Assembly: GCF_002028425.1 (NCBI RefSeq)
Contig: NZ_CP020042.1
Location: forward strand, 496,001 to 560,000
Direction: 5' to 3'
From: Streptomyces katrae
Lineage (GTDB): Bacteria > Actinomycetota > Actinomycetes > Streptomycetales > Streptomycetaceae
DNA length: 64,000 bases
Made by a program: the position numbers and the translations under genes. Below the pieces are notes generated by a model. That model ran no database searches. It was not told where the DNA came from and saw nothing but the letters and a program-made list of their open reading frames with translations. Shown in pieces: positions 44,962-52,719 of this stretch. Every line of letters begins with the position of its first letter. The first letter of the stretch is position 1.

Positions 44962-45750
44962 ATGACCGAAGCCGATGCCGCCCGCGCCGTCCGCGTCGAA
45001 CGCGACGGGCCCGTGACGACGGTGGTGCTGTCGCGGCCCGCGGCCCGCAACGCCGTGGACGGTCCGACGGCACGGCAGCTGGCCGAGGCGTTCCGGGAGT
45101 TCGAGGCCGACGAGGGGGCGGCGGTCGCGGTGCTGTGGGGCGAGGGCGGGACGTTCTGCGCGGGCGCCGACCTCAAGGCCGTCGGCACCGGGCGCGGCAA
45201 CCGGGTGGAGCCCGAGGGGGACGGCCCGATGGGGCCGACACGGCTGCGGCTGACCAAGCCGGTGATCGCGGCCGTCGCCGGTCACGCCGTGGCCGGAGGG
45301 CTGGAGCTGGCCCTGTGGTGCGATCTGCGCGTGGTGGAGGAGGACGCGGTCTTCGGGGTGTTCTGCCGCCGGTGGGGGGTTCCGCTCATCGACGGCGGTA
45401 CGGTGCGGCTGCCGCGGCTGATCGGCGAGAGCCGGGCGATGGACCTGATCCTCACCGGCCGCCCGGTTCCGGCCGCCGAGGCCCACGCGATCGGGCTGGC
45501 CAACCGGCTCGTACCAGCCGGGCGGGCCCGGGCGGCGGCGGAGGAGCTCGCGCGGGAGATCGCGGGCTTCCCCCAGCTGTGCCTGCGCCACGACCGGCTC
45601 TCCGTACGCGAGCAGCACGGGCTGGCCGAGCCCGAGGCCCTGGCCAACGAGCTGCGGCACGGGACGGTGCCCCTGGCGGCGGGCGAGACCCTGGCGGGCG
45701 CCGCGCGCTTCGCGTCCGGGGCCGGGCGGCACGGTTCGTTCACCGGCTGA
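44962..45750 (+). CDS. Enoyl-CoA hydratase/isomerase family protein
   Basis: The 262-residue crotonase-fold protein has the oxyanion loop GGTFCAGADLKAV and the catalytic-region AVAGHAVAGGLELALWCDLRV in two blocks, followed by GVPLIDGGTVRLPRLIG. The usual first catalytic Glu is at the GGLELA position; the second is not obvious. Members hydrate enoyl-CoA or isomerise double bonds in fatty-acid or secondary metabolism. ATG at 44962. It stands alone between galK and the signalling operon. A GC-rich hairpin follows. Confidence 0.9.
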   Translation: MTEADAARAVRVERDGPVTTVVLSRPAARNAVDGPTARQLAEAFREFEADEGAAVAVLWGEGGTFCAGADLKAVGTGRGNRVEPEGDGPMGPTRLRLTKPVIAAVAGHAVAGGLELALWCDLRVVEEDAVFGVFCRRWGVPLIDGGTVRLPRLIGESRAMDLILTGRPVPAAEAHAIGLANRLVPAGRARAAAEELAREIAGFPQLCLRHDRLSVREQHGLAEPEALANELRHGTVPLAAGETLAGAARFASGAGRHGSFTG

Positions 45751-45775
45751 GGCCCCGCCGCGCGCCGGCGGGGCC
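45751..45775 (+). terminator. Terminator-like hairpin after the enoyl-CoA hydratase gene
   Basis: A 9-bp perfect stem, GGCCCCGCC (45751-45759) paired with GGCGGGGCC (45767-45775), with a 7-nt loop starts right after the stop codon. No T-run. The following 220 bases to 45994 hold no gene that I can support and must include the promoter of the next operon. Confidence 0.5.
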
Positions 45776-45994
45776 CGCAGGCCGGCGCCGGTCCCGGACC
45801 CTCCTCCGCCCGGGCCCGGGCCGCCTCGTCCGAGCCCCCGACCTGCCTTTTCGCCCGGCGCCCGCCCGGACCGCCCGGCCCGTACGGCCGGGTGCCGGAG
45901 CGGTCGCGGGCGATCGAACCTACGATGGGCAGGAGCCGGCGCGGTCGGGCAGGCCTCGCGCGCCGGTCGTCCCGAGCGCGCAGGGCGGAGGAGC

Positions 45995-47671
45995 ATGGCA
46001 CAGGCCGGCGATGCGGCGCGGACCGTCATCCTCACCGTGGACGACGATCCGGGGGTGTCCCGCGCCATCGCCCGTGACCTGCGGCGGCACTACGGCGGGG
46101 GGTACCGGATCGTGCGCGCCGAGTCCGGGGAGTCGGCCCTGGAGGCGCTGCGCGAGCTGAAGCTGCGGGGCGACCTGGTCGCCGTGATCCTCGCCGACTA
46201 CCGGATGCCGCAGATGAACGGGGTGGAGTTCCTGGAGCAGGCGCTCGGCGTGTATCCGGGGGCGCGGCGGGTGCTGCTGACCGCGTACGCCGACACCCAC
46301 GCGGCCATCGACGCGATCAACGTCGTCGACCTCGACCACTACCTGCTCAAGCCGTGGGACCCGCCGGAGGAGAAGCTCTACCCCGTTCTGGACGACCTCC
46401 TCTCCGCCTGGCGCTCCAGCGACTACCGGCCGGTGCCCGCCACCAAGGTGGTCGGGCACCGCTGGTCGGCGCGCTCCTCCGAGGTACGGGAGTTCCTGGC
46501 CCGCAACCAGGTGCCCTACCGGTGGTATTCCTCCGACGAGCCCGAGGGGCGGCGGCTGCTGGAGGCGGCCGGGGCCGACGGGCTGCGGCTGCCCCTGGTG
46601 GTCACCGCCGGGGGGACGGCGCTGATCGAGCCGGAGGTGGCGGAGCTGGCCGCCCACGTGGGGCTCGCGACCACCCCGGCCGCCGCGTTCTACGACCTGG
46701 TCGTCATCGGCGGCGGCCCGGCCGGGCTGGGCTCGGCGGTGTACGGGGCGTCCGAGGGGCTGCGCACCGTGCTGGTGGAACGGTCCGCGACCGGCGGGCA
46801 GGCGGGACAGAGCTCCCGCATCGAGAACTACCTGGGCTTCCCGGACGGGGTCTCCGGTGCCCAGCTCACCGAGCGCGCCCGGCGCCAGGCCACCCGGTTC
46901 GGTGCGGAGATCCTCACGGCGCGCGAGGTCACGGGGCTGGAGGTGAACGGCCCGGCGCGCGTGGTGCGCTTCTCCGACGGCTCGTCGGTCGCCGCGCACA
47001 GCGTCATCCTGGCGACGGGGGTGTCGTACCGGCAGCTGGGGGCGCCGGGCTGCGAGGACCTGACCGGGCGCGGGGTGTACTACGGCTCCTCCCTGACCGA
47101 GGCGGCCTCCTGCGAGGGGCAGGACGTGTACGTGGTCGGCGGGGCCAACTCGGCCGGACAGGCGGCGGTGTACCTGGCGCGGGGCGCGAAGTCGGTGACG
47201 CTGCTGGTGCGCGGGGAGTCGCTGGCGGCGTCGATGTCGTACTACCTGATCCAGCAGATCCAGGAGGCGCCGAACATCGCGGTGCGGCCGCGGACGGTCG
47301 TGGAGGCGGCGCAGGGCGAGGGGCACCTGGAGCGGCTGGTGCTGCGGGACGCGGTGACGGGGGCCACGGAACTCGTGGACGCGCAGTGGATGTTCGTGTT
47401 CATCGGCGCGGCCCCGCTCACGGACTGGCTGGACGGGACGGTGCTGCGCGACGAGCACGGGTTCATCCTCGCCGGACCGGACCTCACGCCGGACGGGCGG
47501 CCGCCGGCCGAATGGGAGCTGGACCGGCCGCCGTACCACCTGGAGACCAACATTCCCGGGGTGTTCGTGGCGGGCGACGCGCGGGCCCGGTCGGCGAAGC
47601 GGGTCGCGTCCGCGGTGGGAGAGGGAGCCATGGCCGTCATGCTGGTGCACCGGTACCTGGAGCAGTCGTGA
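45995..47671 (+). CDS. Response regulator fused to a thioredoxin-reductase-like flavoprotein
   Basis: The 558-residue protein has an N-terminal receiver domain (1-125: VDDDPGVSR, phosphoacceptor Asp in LADYRMP, LTAY, and the KP lysine in LLKPWD), a short thioredoxin-like or linker section (145-215), and an FAD/NAD(P) reductase domain (230-555: VIGGGPAGLG, SSRIENYLGF, VYVVGGANSAGQAA, VFVAGDARA). The redox CxxC of thioredoxin reductase is missing; the region reads YYGSSL. So the flavin domain cannot act by the usual dithiol mechanism and may sense redox state. ATG with GGAGGAGC upstream. First gene of a coupled trio. Confidence 0.92.
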   Translation: MAQAGDAARTVILTVDDDPGVSRAIARDLRRHYGGGYRIVRAESGESALEALRELKLRGDLVAVILADYRMPQMNGVEFLEQALGVYPGARRVLLTAYADTHAAIDAINVVDLDHYLLKPWDPPEEKLYPVLDDLLSAWRSSDYRPVPATKVVGHRWSARSSEVREFLARNQVPYRWYSSDEPEGRRLLEAAGADGLRLPLVVTAGGTALIEPEVAELAAHVGLATTPAAAFYDLVVIGGGPAGLGSAVYGASEGLRTVLVERSATGGQAGQSSRIENYLGFPDGVSGAQLTERARRQATRFGAEILTAREVTGLEVNGPARVVRFSDGSSVAAHSVILATGVSYRQLGAPGCEDLTGRGVYYGSSLTEAASCEGQDVYVVGGANSAGQAAVYLARGAKSVTLLVRGESLAASMSYYLIQQIQEAPNIAVRPRTVVEAAQGEGHLERLVLRDAVTGATELVDAQWMFVFIGAAPLTDWLDGTVLRDEHGFILAGPDLTPDGRPPAEWELDRPPYHLETNIPGVFVAGDARARSAKRVASAVGEGAMAVMLVHRYLEQS

Positions 47672-49173
47672 GCGGGCGGGAGGCGTCCTGCGACCCGCGG
47701 GAGATCGCCTCGCTGTTCCTGTTCGAGAAGCTCTCGGCGGAGCAGCTGGGGAGACTGTGTCGCGAGGGGCGGGTGGAGCGCTTCGAAGCCGGTCCGCTGT
47801 ACACCGAGGGCGAACCGGCCACCTGCTTCTACGTGATGCTCGAGGGCACCGTCGTGCTGTACCGCAGGGTCGGCGCGGACGACGTGGAGGTGAGCCGGAC
47901 CTCGCAGCGCGGGGTGTACGCGGGGGCCATGCAGGCCTACCTGGGCGACCGGGTCCCGCAGAGGTACGTCAACTCGATGCGGGTGACGGAGCCGACACGG
48001 TTCTTCGTGCTGCCCGCGCAGTCGTTCGCGGACATCATGCAGGAGTGGTTCCCGATGGCGGCGCACCTGCTGGAGGGCCTGTTCTTCGGCGCGAAGGACA
48101 CCCAGCGGGCCATCGGCCAGCGTGAACGCCTGCTGGCGCTGGGCTCGTTGTCGGCCGGGCTGACGCACGAGCTCAACAACCCGGCGGCGGCGGCCGTCCG
48201 GGCCACGGCGGCGCTGCGCGAGCGGGTGGGCAAGATGCGGCACAAGCTGGCCGTCATCGCCCGGGGCCCGTACTCGCGCGAGGCCCTGGCCGAACTGATC
48301 GACATCCAGGAGCGGACGGCGGAACGGGTGGCCAAGGCACCGGTGCTGAGCCCGCTGGAGGCGGCCGACCGGGAGGACGAGCTCTGCGACTGGCTGGAGG
48401 ACCACGGCATCCCGGAGGGCTGGCGGATCGCACCGGTGTTCGTCCAGGCCGGACTGGACACGGACTGGCTGGAGCAGGTCGCGGCGACGGTGGCCGAGGA
48501 CATCCTGCCCGGGGCGGTCGGCTGGCTCAACTACACGGTGGAGACCGAGCTGTTGATGGACGAGATCGACGACTCCACCACCCGGATCTCCCATCTGGTG
48601 GACGCGGCGAAGCAGTACGCGCAGCTCGACCGCGCCCCGCACCGCGACGCCGACGTGCACGAACTCCTCGACAGCACCCTGTTGATGCTCTCGGGCAAGA
48701 TCGGCCCCGGGGTGCGGGTGGTCAAGGAGTACGACCGCACCCTGCCCGAGGTGCCGGCCTATCCGGCGGAGCTGAACCAGGTGTGGACCAACCTGATCGA
48801 CAACGCGGTGTCCGCCATCGGGAGCGGCGGCGGCAAGGGCACGCTCACGGTCCGCACGGCGCGGGAGGGCGACCGGCTGCTGGTGGAGTTCCGCGACACC
48901 GGGCCGGGGGTGCCCCCCGAGATCAGGGACCGCATCTTCGACCCCTTCTTCACCACGAAGCCGGTCGGCGAGGGCACGGGCCTCGGCCTGGACATCTCCT
49001 GGCGGATCGTGGTCAACAGGCACCACGGCAGCCTCGGGGTCGAGTCCGTACCGGGAGACACCCGCTTCCGCGTCCTGCTGCCGCTGACCGCCCCGGAAGA
49101 ACAAGCCGGCCCCGGACCCGGACCCGAGCACGGTGCGGGCACCGACCCCGCCACCACGGAGGAGCGCACATGA
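47668..49173 (+). CDS. Histidine kinase with N-terminal cyclic-nucleotide-binding domain
   Basis: The 501-residue protein starts at GTG 47668, overlapping the upstream stop as GTGA. It has a CAP_ED/cNMP-binding fold at 10-140 (LYTEGEPATCFYVMLEGTVVLY in two strands), a dimerisation helix with phosphoacceptor His in GLTHELNNPAA, a middle helical part, and a HATPase_c domain (NLIDNAVSAIG, DTGPGVP, GTGLGLDIS). No membrane helix, so it senses a cytoplasmic ligand. It is expected to phosphorylate the receiver domain of the gene upstream. A Pro/Gly-rich tail ends it. Confidence 0.92.
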   Translation: MSGREASCDPREIASLFLFEKLSAEQLGRLCREGRVERFEAGPLYTEGEPATCFYVMLEGTVVLYRRVGADDVEVSRTSQRGVYAGAMQAYLGDRVPQRYVNSMRVTEPTRFFVLPAQSFADIMQEWFPMAAHLLEGLFFGAKDTQRAIGQRERLLALGSLSAGLTHELNNPAAAAVRATAALRERVGKMRHKLAVIARGPYSREALAELIDIQERTAERVAKAPVLSPLEAADREDELCDWLEDHGIPEGWRIAPVFVQAGLDTDWLEQVAATVAEDILPGAVGWLNYTVETELLMDEIDDSTTRISHLVDAAKQYAQLDRAPHRDADVHELLDSTLLMLSGKIGPGVRVVKEYDRTLPEVPAYPAELNQVWTNLIDNAVSAIGSGGGKGTLTVRTAREGDRLLVEFRDTGPGVPPEIRDRIFDPFFTTKPVGEGTGLGLDISWRIVVNRHHGSLGVESVPGDTRFRVLLPLTAPEEQAGPGPGPEHGAGTDPATTEERT

Positions 49174-49523
49174 CCGAGATCGACGGCATCGACCCGAGCG
49201 TCCCGCCCAGCGGCACGGGCTGCGCGGAATGCGACGCGGTGGGCGGCTGGTGGTTCCACCTGCGGCGCTGCGCCCAGTGCGGCCACGTCGGCTGCTGCGA
49301 CTCCTCTCCGGCCCAGCACGCCACCGCCCACTTCAAGGCCGCCGGCCATCCCCTGGTGCAGAGCTTCGAGCCGGGCGAGGCCTGGTTCTGGAACTACGCC
49401 ACGGACACGATGTACGAGTCCGGCCCCGAACTCACCCCGCCGGCCGCCCACCCCACCGCCCAGCCGGCCCCCGGTCCCGCGGACCGCGTCCCCGCGGACT
49501 GGCTGGACCACCTCCACCGCTAG
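49170..49523 (+). CDS. UBP-type zinc finger protein
   Basis: The 117-residue protein starts at ATG 49170 (ATGA overlap). It has the ZnF-UBP pattern GCAECDAVGGWWFHLRRCAQCGHVGC in three Cys pairs followed by CDSSPAQHATAHFKAAGHPLVQSFE with the His ligands, then an aromatic WFWNYATD. In bacteria this fold is often coupled to signalling proteins, binding a C-terminal Gly-Gly or other peptide, and here it is the third gene of the kinase operon. The TAG stop is part of the CTAG where the insertion sequence landed. Confidence 0.92.
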   Translation: MTEIDGIDPSVPPSGTGCAECDAVGGWWFHLRRCAQCGHVGCCDSSPAQHATAHFKAAGHPLVQSFEPGEAWFWNYATDTMYESGPELTPPAAHPTAQPAPGPADRVPADWLDHLHR

Positions 49524-49585
49524 AAGACTGATGAAGATGTTGGGTTCTGGCCCCGCCGCGTCAGCGGTGGGGCCAGACTCGTGTT

Positions 49586-51172
49586 GTGGTTCAAGGGGAG
49601 TGGGTCGGGGAGACGGTCGGACCTGATGTGTGGGCGACGTGCCGGGAGTTGATTCCGGCTGGGAGTGTGTTCGCGTTCCTGGCCGAGCACCGTGGCCGGT
49701 TGTTCCCCGCGGCGATGTTCGCGGACATGTATCCGTCGGCGAACGGGCGGCCGTCCATGCCGCCGCAGATTCTGGCCGCGGCGATCACATTGCAGGCCCT
49801 GCACGGCATGTCGGACTTCGAGACGGTCCAGGAACTGCGGTGTGACCTGCGGTGGAAGGCCGCGTGCGGGCTGGGACTGCATGACACCGCGTTCGACCCG
49901 TCGCTTCTGGCGTACTTCCGGCGCCGGCTGGCCCGCTCCACCAGCCCGAACCGGGCCTTCGAGGCCGTGCGGGAGGTCGTGAAGGCCACCGGTGTCCTCA
50001 GGGGCAAGCACCGGCGGGCACTGGACTCCACCGTGCTGGACGACGCGGTCGCCACCCAGGACACCGTCACCCAGATCATCGGCGCCATCCGGGTGGTGAT
50101 CCGGGAAGTCCCCGGCGGCGCCGAGGCTGCCGCCGCGCAGTGCACCGCCCACGACTACACCGACCCGGGCAAACCCCGCATCACCTGGAACGATGCCCAG
50201 GCACGAGCCAACCTGGTCGACGCGCTCGTCGGCGACGCGGTCAGACTGCTCGGGCATCTGCCCGAGCAGGAACTGGGCGAGAAGGCAGCGAACGCGGTCG
50301 GCATCCTCGCGCTGGTCGCCGGGCAGGACGTGGAACCGGCCGAGGACTCCGACGGCCGTGACGGCCGCTGGCGCATCACCCAAGGGACCGCCCCGGACCG
50401 GATGATCTCCACCGTCGACCCCGAGTCCCGGCACATCCACAAGACCCGCTCCCATCAGCAGGACGGATACAAGGCCCACCTCGCCGTCGAGCCGGAGACC
50501 GGGTTATACACCGCCGTCGCCCTGCGGCCCGGGGCCGGGCCAGAGCACCACGAGGCAGCCGTCGGCCTTGAACTGCTGGCCGAGGAGGACACCCCGGTGG
50601 ACGCCTTCGGTGACACCGCCTACTCCACCGGCGACGCCCGCCAGGCCCTCGAAGAGGCCGGACACCGGCTGTTCCTCAAACCCGCCCCGCTGCGGCCGGC
50701 CGTCCCAGACGGCTTCACCCTCGACGACTTCGCCATCGACACCTCCGCCGCCACCGTGACCTGCCCCCAAGGCCACACCGTCGGCCTGTCCGAGCCCGGC
50801 GGCCGCCACCACCAGCGCAGGGCCGTCTTCGGGAACGTGTGCACCCGATGCCCGCTGCGTGAGCAGTGCACCAAGGCCAAAGCCGGACGCGTCCTGACCA
50901 TCCGCCCCCACCACGATCTCCAAGCCGCGGCCCGCCGCCAGGCCGCCACCGACCCCGCCTGGCAGGCCGACTACCGCCGCTGGCGGCCACCAGTCGAACG
51001 TGCCGTCGCCTGGCTCGTCCACCACGGCAACCGCCGACTCCGCTACCGGGGCACCATCAGCAACAACGCCTGGCTCCACACCCGAGCAGCCGCCCTCAAC
51101 CTCCGCCGCCTGATCAACCTCGGACTCACTCACACAGGCGGCACCTGGCACCTCGCACCGGCCATCACATAA
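49586..51172 (+). CDS. IS1182-family transposase
   Basis: The 528-residue DDE transposase begins at GTG 49586. It has the N-terminal PPQILAAAITLQALHGMSDFE typical of the family (in two blocks), the first Asp in LDSTVLDD, a middle zinc-like set CTRCPLREQC and the C-terminal ERAVAWLVHHGNRRLRYRG with the Glu. The DDE residues are consistent but I have not aligned them. No frameshift or stop is visible, so it should be active. It is inside the inverted repeats and followed by a hairpin. Confidence 0.93.
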   Translation: MVQGEWVGETVGPDVWATCRELIPAGSVFAFLAEHRGRLFPAAMFADMYPSANGRPSMPPQILAAAITLQALHGMSDFETVQELRCDLRWKAACGLGLHDTAFDPSLLAYFRRRLARSTSPNRAFEAVREVVKATGVLRGKHRRALDSTVLDDAVATQDTVTQIIGAIRVVIREVPGGAEAAAAQCTAHDYTDPGKPRITWNDAQARANLVDALVGDAVRLLGHLPEQELGEKAANAVGILALVAGQDVEPAEDSDGRDGRWRITQGTAPDRMISTVDPESRHIHKTRSHQQDGYKAHLAVEPETGLYTAVALRPGAGPEHHEAAVGLELLAEEDTPVDAFGDTAYSTGDARQALEEAGHRLFLKPAPLRPAVPDGFTLDDFAIDTSAATVTCPQGHTVGLSEPGGRHHQRRAVFGNVCTRCPLREQCTKAKAGRVLTIRPHHDLQAAARRQAATDPAWQADYRRWRPPVERAVAWLVHHGNRRLRYRGTISNNAWLHTRAAALNLRRLINLGLTHTGGTWHLAPAIT

Positions 51173-51175
51173 CCA

Positions 51176-51210
51176 GAGGGGCCGCCCGGCCTACGGCCGG
51201 ACGGCCCCTC
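51176..51210 (+). terminator. Hairpin after the transposase gene
   Basis: A 16-bp stem with one internal mismatch (GAGGGGCCGCCCGGCC against its complement) with a TAC loop lies between the transposase stop and the right inverted repeat. It should end the transposase transcript. Confidence 0.6.
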
Positions 51211-51234
51211 AACAAGATCTTCATCAGTCTTCTA

Positions 51235-51270
51235 GGGCCTGTCTGACAATTCGCGCCGGATCAGGCCGGG
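51235..51270. repeat. Single terminus of an older mobile element, GGGCCTGTC type
   Basis: Directly abutting the IS, GGGCCTGTCTGACAATTCGC continues to about 51270. This is the style of terminal repeat common in Streptomyces MITEs and resembles the first bases of the element at 21820. No second terminus in inverted orientation is present before the S8 peptidase gene, so only one end is left. The interval to 51419 has no coding frame I can support. Confidence 0.45.
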
Positions 51271-51419
51271 TCGTTCGGTGCGTGTGATCGGCGCACCCTG
51301 GGACTGCCCCGGCTGCTGGAGGTCCCCCACCGGCTTGGCCCGGCCGCCGCCCCGCTGCGGCACGCGGAACTCCCGCTGCACCCGCACCCGTTCCCGTGAG
51401 GGCCCGTGGGCCTCACGCT

Positions 51420-52589
51420 CTAGAGGCCGGAGGTGTTCAGCAGCCGGTTGGGGGTGCCCGGCGGGACGGCGCCGAGGACGTCGCGGTCGGCCTGCGCCGT
51501 GAGCCAGGTGCGGACCTGGGCGGGGGTGGCGGTGGGGTGCGCCGAGAGGTAGAGGGCCACGGCGCCGGTCACGTGCGGGGTGGCCCAGGAGGTGGCGGCG
51601 GAGTCGCTGGTGCCGGTGCCGCCGCCCGCGAACGCGGAGGTGATCTGGTCTCCGGGTGCGTACAGGTCCACGCAGGAGCCGTGTCCGGAGCCGAAGCTCT
51701 CGGTGTCCTGCCAGTGGCGGTCGCCGGCGGTGGAGGCGGCCACCACGACGGCTCCGTGGGCGCCGGCCGGGGAGTGTCCGCAGGCGTCGTCGTTGAAGTT
51801 GCCCGCCGCGACGACCGCCGGGATCCCGGACTCGACAAGGTGCTGTACGGCCGCGTCGAGCGCCGGGGAGCGGGTCTGGAGATTGAGGGACATGTTGACC
51901 ACCGCCGGGCGCTGTGCGTGGGCGGTCACCCATTCGACGGCCTTGACGATGGAGGCCTCCGGAGCCGCCGGGGCGCCTGTGCCGGGGCCGCTGCTGCCTC
52001 CGCTCTCTTCGCAGGCGATGGCCTGGACGCGTACGAGAGCGGCCTTGGGGGCGACCCCGTAGGTACGGCCGCCGATGATGCCGGCCACGAAGGTGCCGTG
52101 CCCGAGTCCGCTGCTGTCGGCGCAGTCCCCGGTGTCGGGGGCGCCGACGAAGTCGGCTCCGGCGGTGGCGCGGCCCGCGAACTCGGCGTGCCCCAGGTCC
52201 ATTCCGGTGTCGAGCACGTAGACGTGGACGCCGCTGCCGTCCGCACCCGCCGCGTAGCGGCCGTCGAGGGGGCGGGTGCGCTGGTCGAGCCGGTCCAGGT
52301 TCCAGGGGACGCCCGTACGCGCGAACGGGGCGGCGCCGGTGTGGCCCGAGGGCGCGGGACTTGCCGGGGCGCTGCCCGAGGAGCCGCCGCCCGGGTGCGG
52401 TGCGCCGGTGGCCGGGGGCCGGGCGGACGGGGAGGCCTGCGCGGCGCCGGATCCCGCGGCGGACGGGGCGGGCCCCGCGGGTTGCGGGTTCGCCGACGGG
52501 TCGCAGGCCGTGAGGCCCAGTGCCAGCGCCAGCGCCGCCGCGGCAGCCGGCACCACCGTGCCCGCCGTGCGTCTCGTGTCCCGCCCCAT
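51420..52589 (-). CDS. S8-family (subtilisin-like) serine peptidase, lipoprotein
   Basis: The 389-residue protein has a signal peptide with lipobox LGLTAC, so it is likely anchored outside the cell, then a Pro/Gly/Ser-rich linker (30-90). The catalytic triad is visible: Asp in VLDTGMDL, His in GHGTFVAG and Ser in ATSWATPHVTG; the last motif usually reads GTSMATPHV. Asn of the oxyanion hole is in AAGNFND. There is no clear pro-peptide of normal size between lipobox and domain, only a short RTGVPWNLDRLDQR. Its TAG stop is in a CTAG sequence. Confidence 0.93.
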   Translation of the reverse strand: MGRDTRRTAGTVVPAAAAALALALGLTACDPSANPQPAGPAPSAAGSGAAQASPSARPPATGAPHPGGGSSGSAPASPAPSGHTGAAPFARTGVPWNLDRLDQRTRPLDGRYAAGADGSGVHVYVLDTGMDLGHAEFAGRATAGADFVGAPDTGDCADSSGLGHGTFVAGIIGGRTYGVAPKAALVRVQAIACEESGGSSGPGTGAPAAPEASIVKAVEWVTAHAQRPAVVNMSLNLQTRSPALDAAVQHLVESGIPAVVAAGNFNDDACGHSPAGAHGAVVVAASTAGDRHWQDTESFGSGHGSCVDLYAPGDQITSAFAGGGTGTSDSAATSWATPHVTGAVALYLSAHPTATPAQVRTWLTAQADRDVLGAVPPGTPNRLLNTSGL

Positions 52590-52719
52590 CGCTTGTCCCC
52601 CGTTCCTCTCGGCAGCCGCCGCGGCTGCCCTCGTCTACCGCCCAGACGTCCCGGACGGGGGCTCCGGTTCCGGCCGGAGGCGAGGGGCCCCGCGGGCCGG
52701 CCGCCGGAGCGGCCCCGGC

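Larger units (their letters stand above)
49524..51231 (+). mobile_element. IS1182-type insertion sequence with CTAG target repeats
   Basis: The 1708-bp element is bounded by inverted ends, AAGACTGATGAAGAT on the left and its complement on the right, with further partial match inward. CTAG occurs immediately outside both ends (49520-49523 and 51232-51235), which I read as the target duplication. The left copy supplies the TAG stop of the zinc-finger gene, so insertion did not damage that gene. A near-perfect 13-bp hairpin lies at 49547-49576 just before the transposase. The element looks complete. Confidence 0.88.

Noticed and set aside
51232..51423. A complete MITE between the IS and the S8 gene
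   Set aside because: Both borders are CTAG but the inner sequences are not inverted copies of each other.
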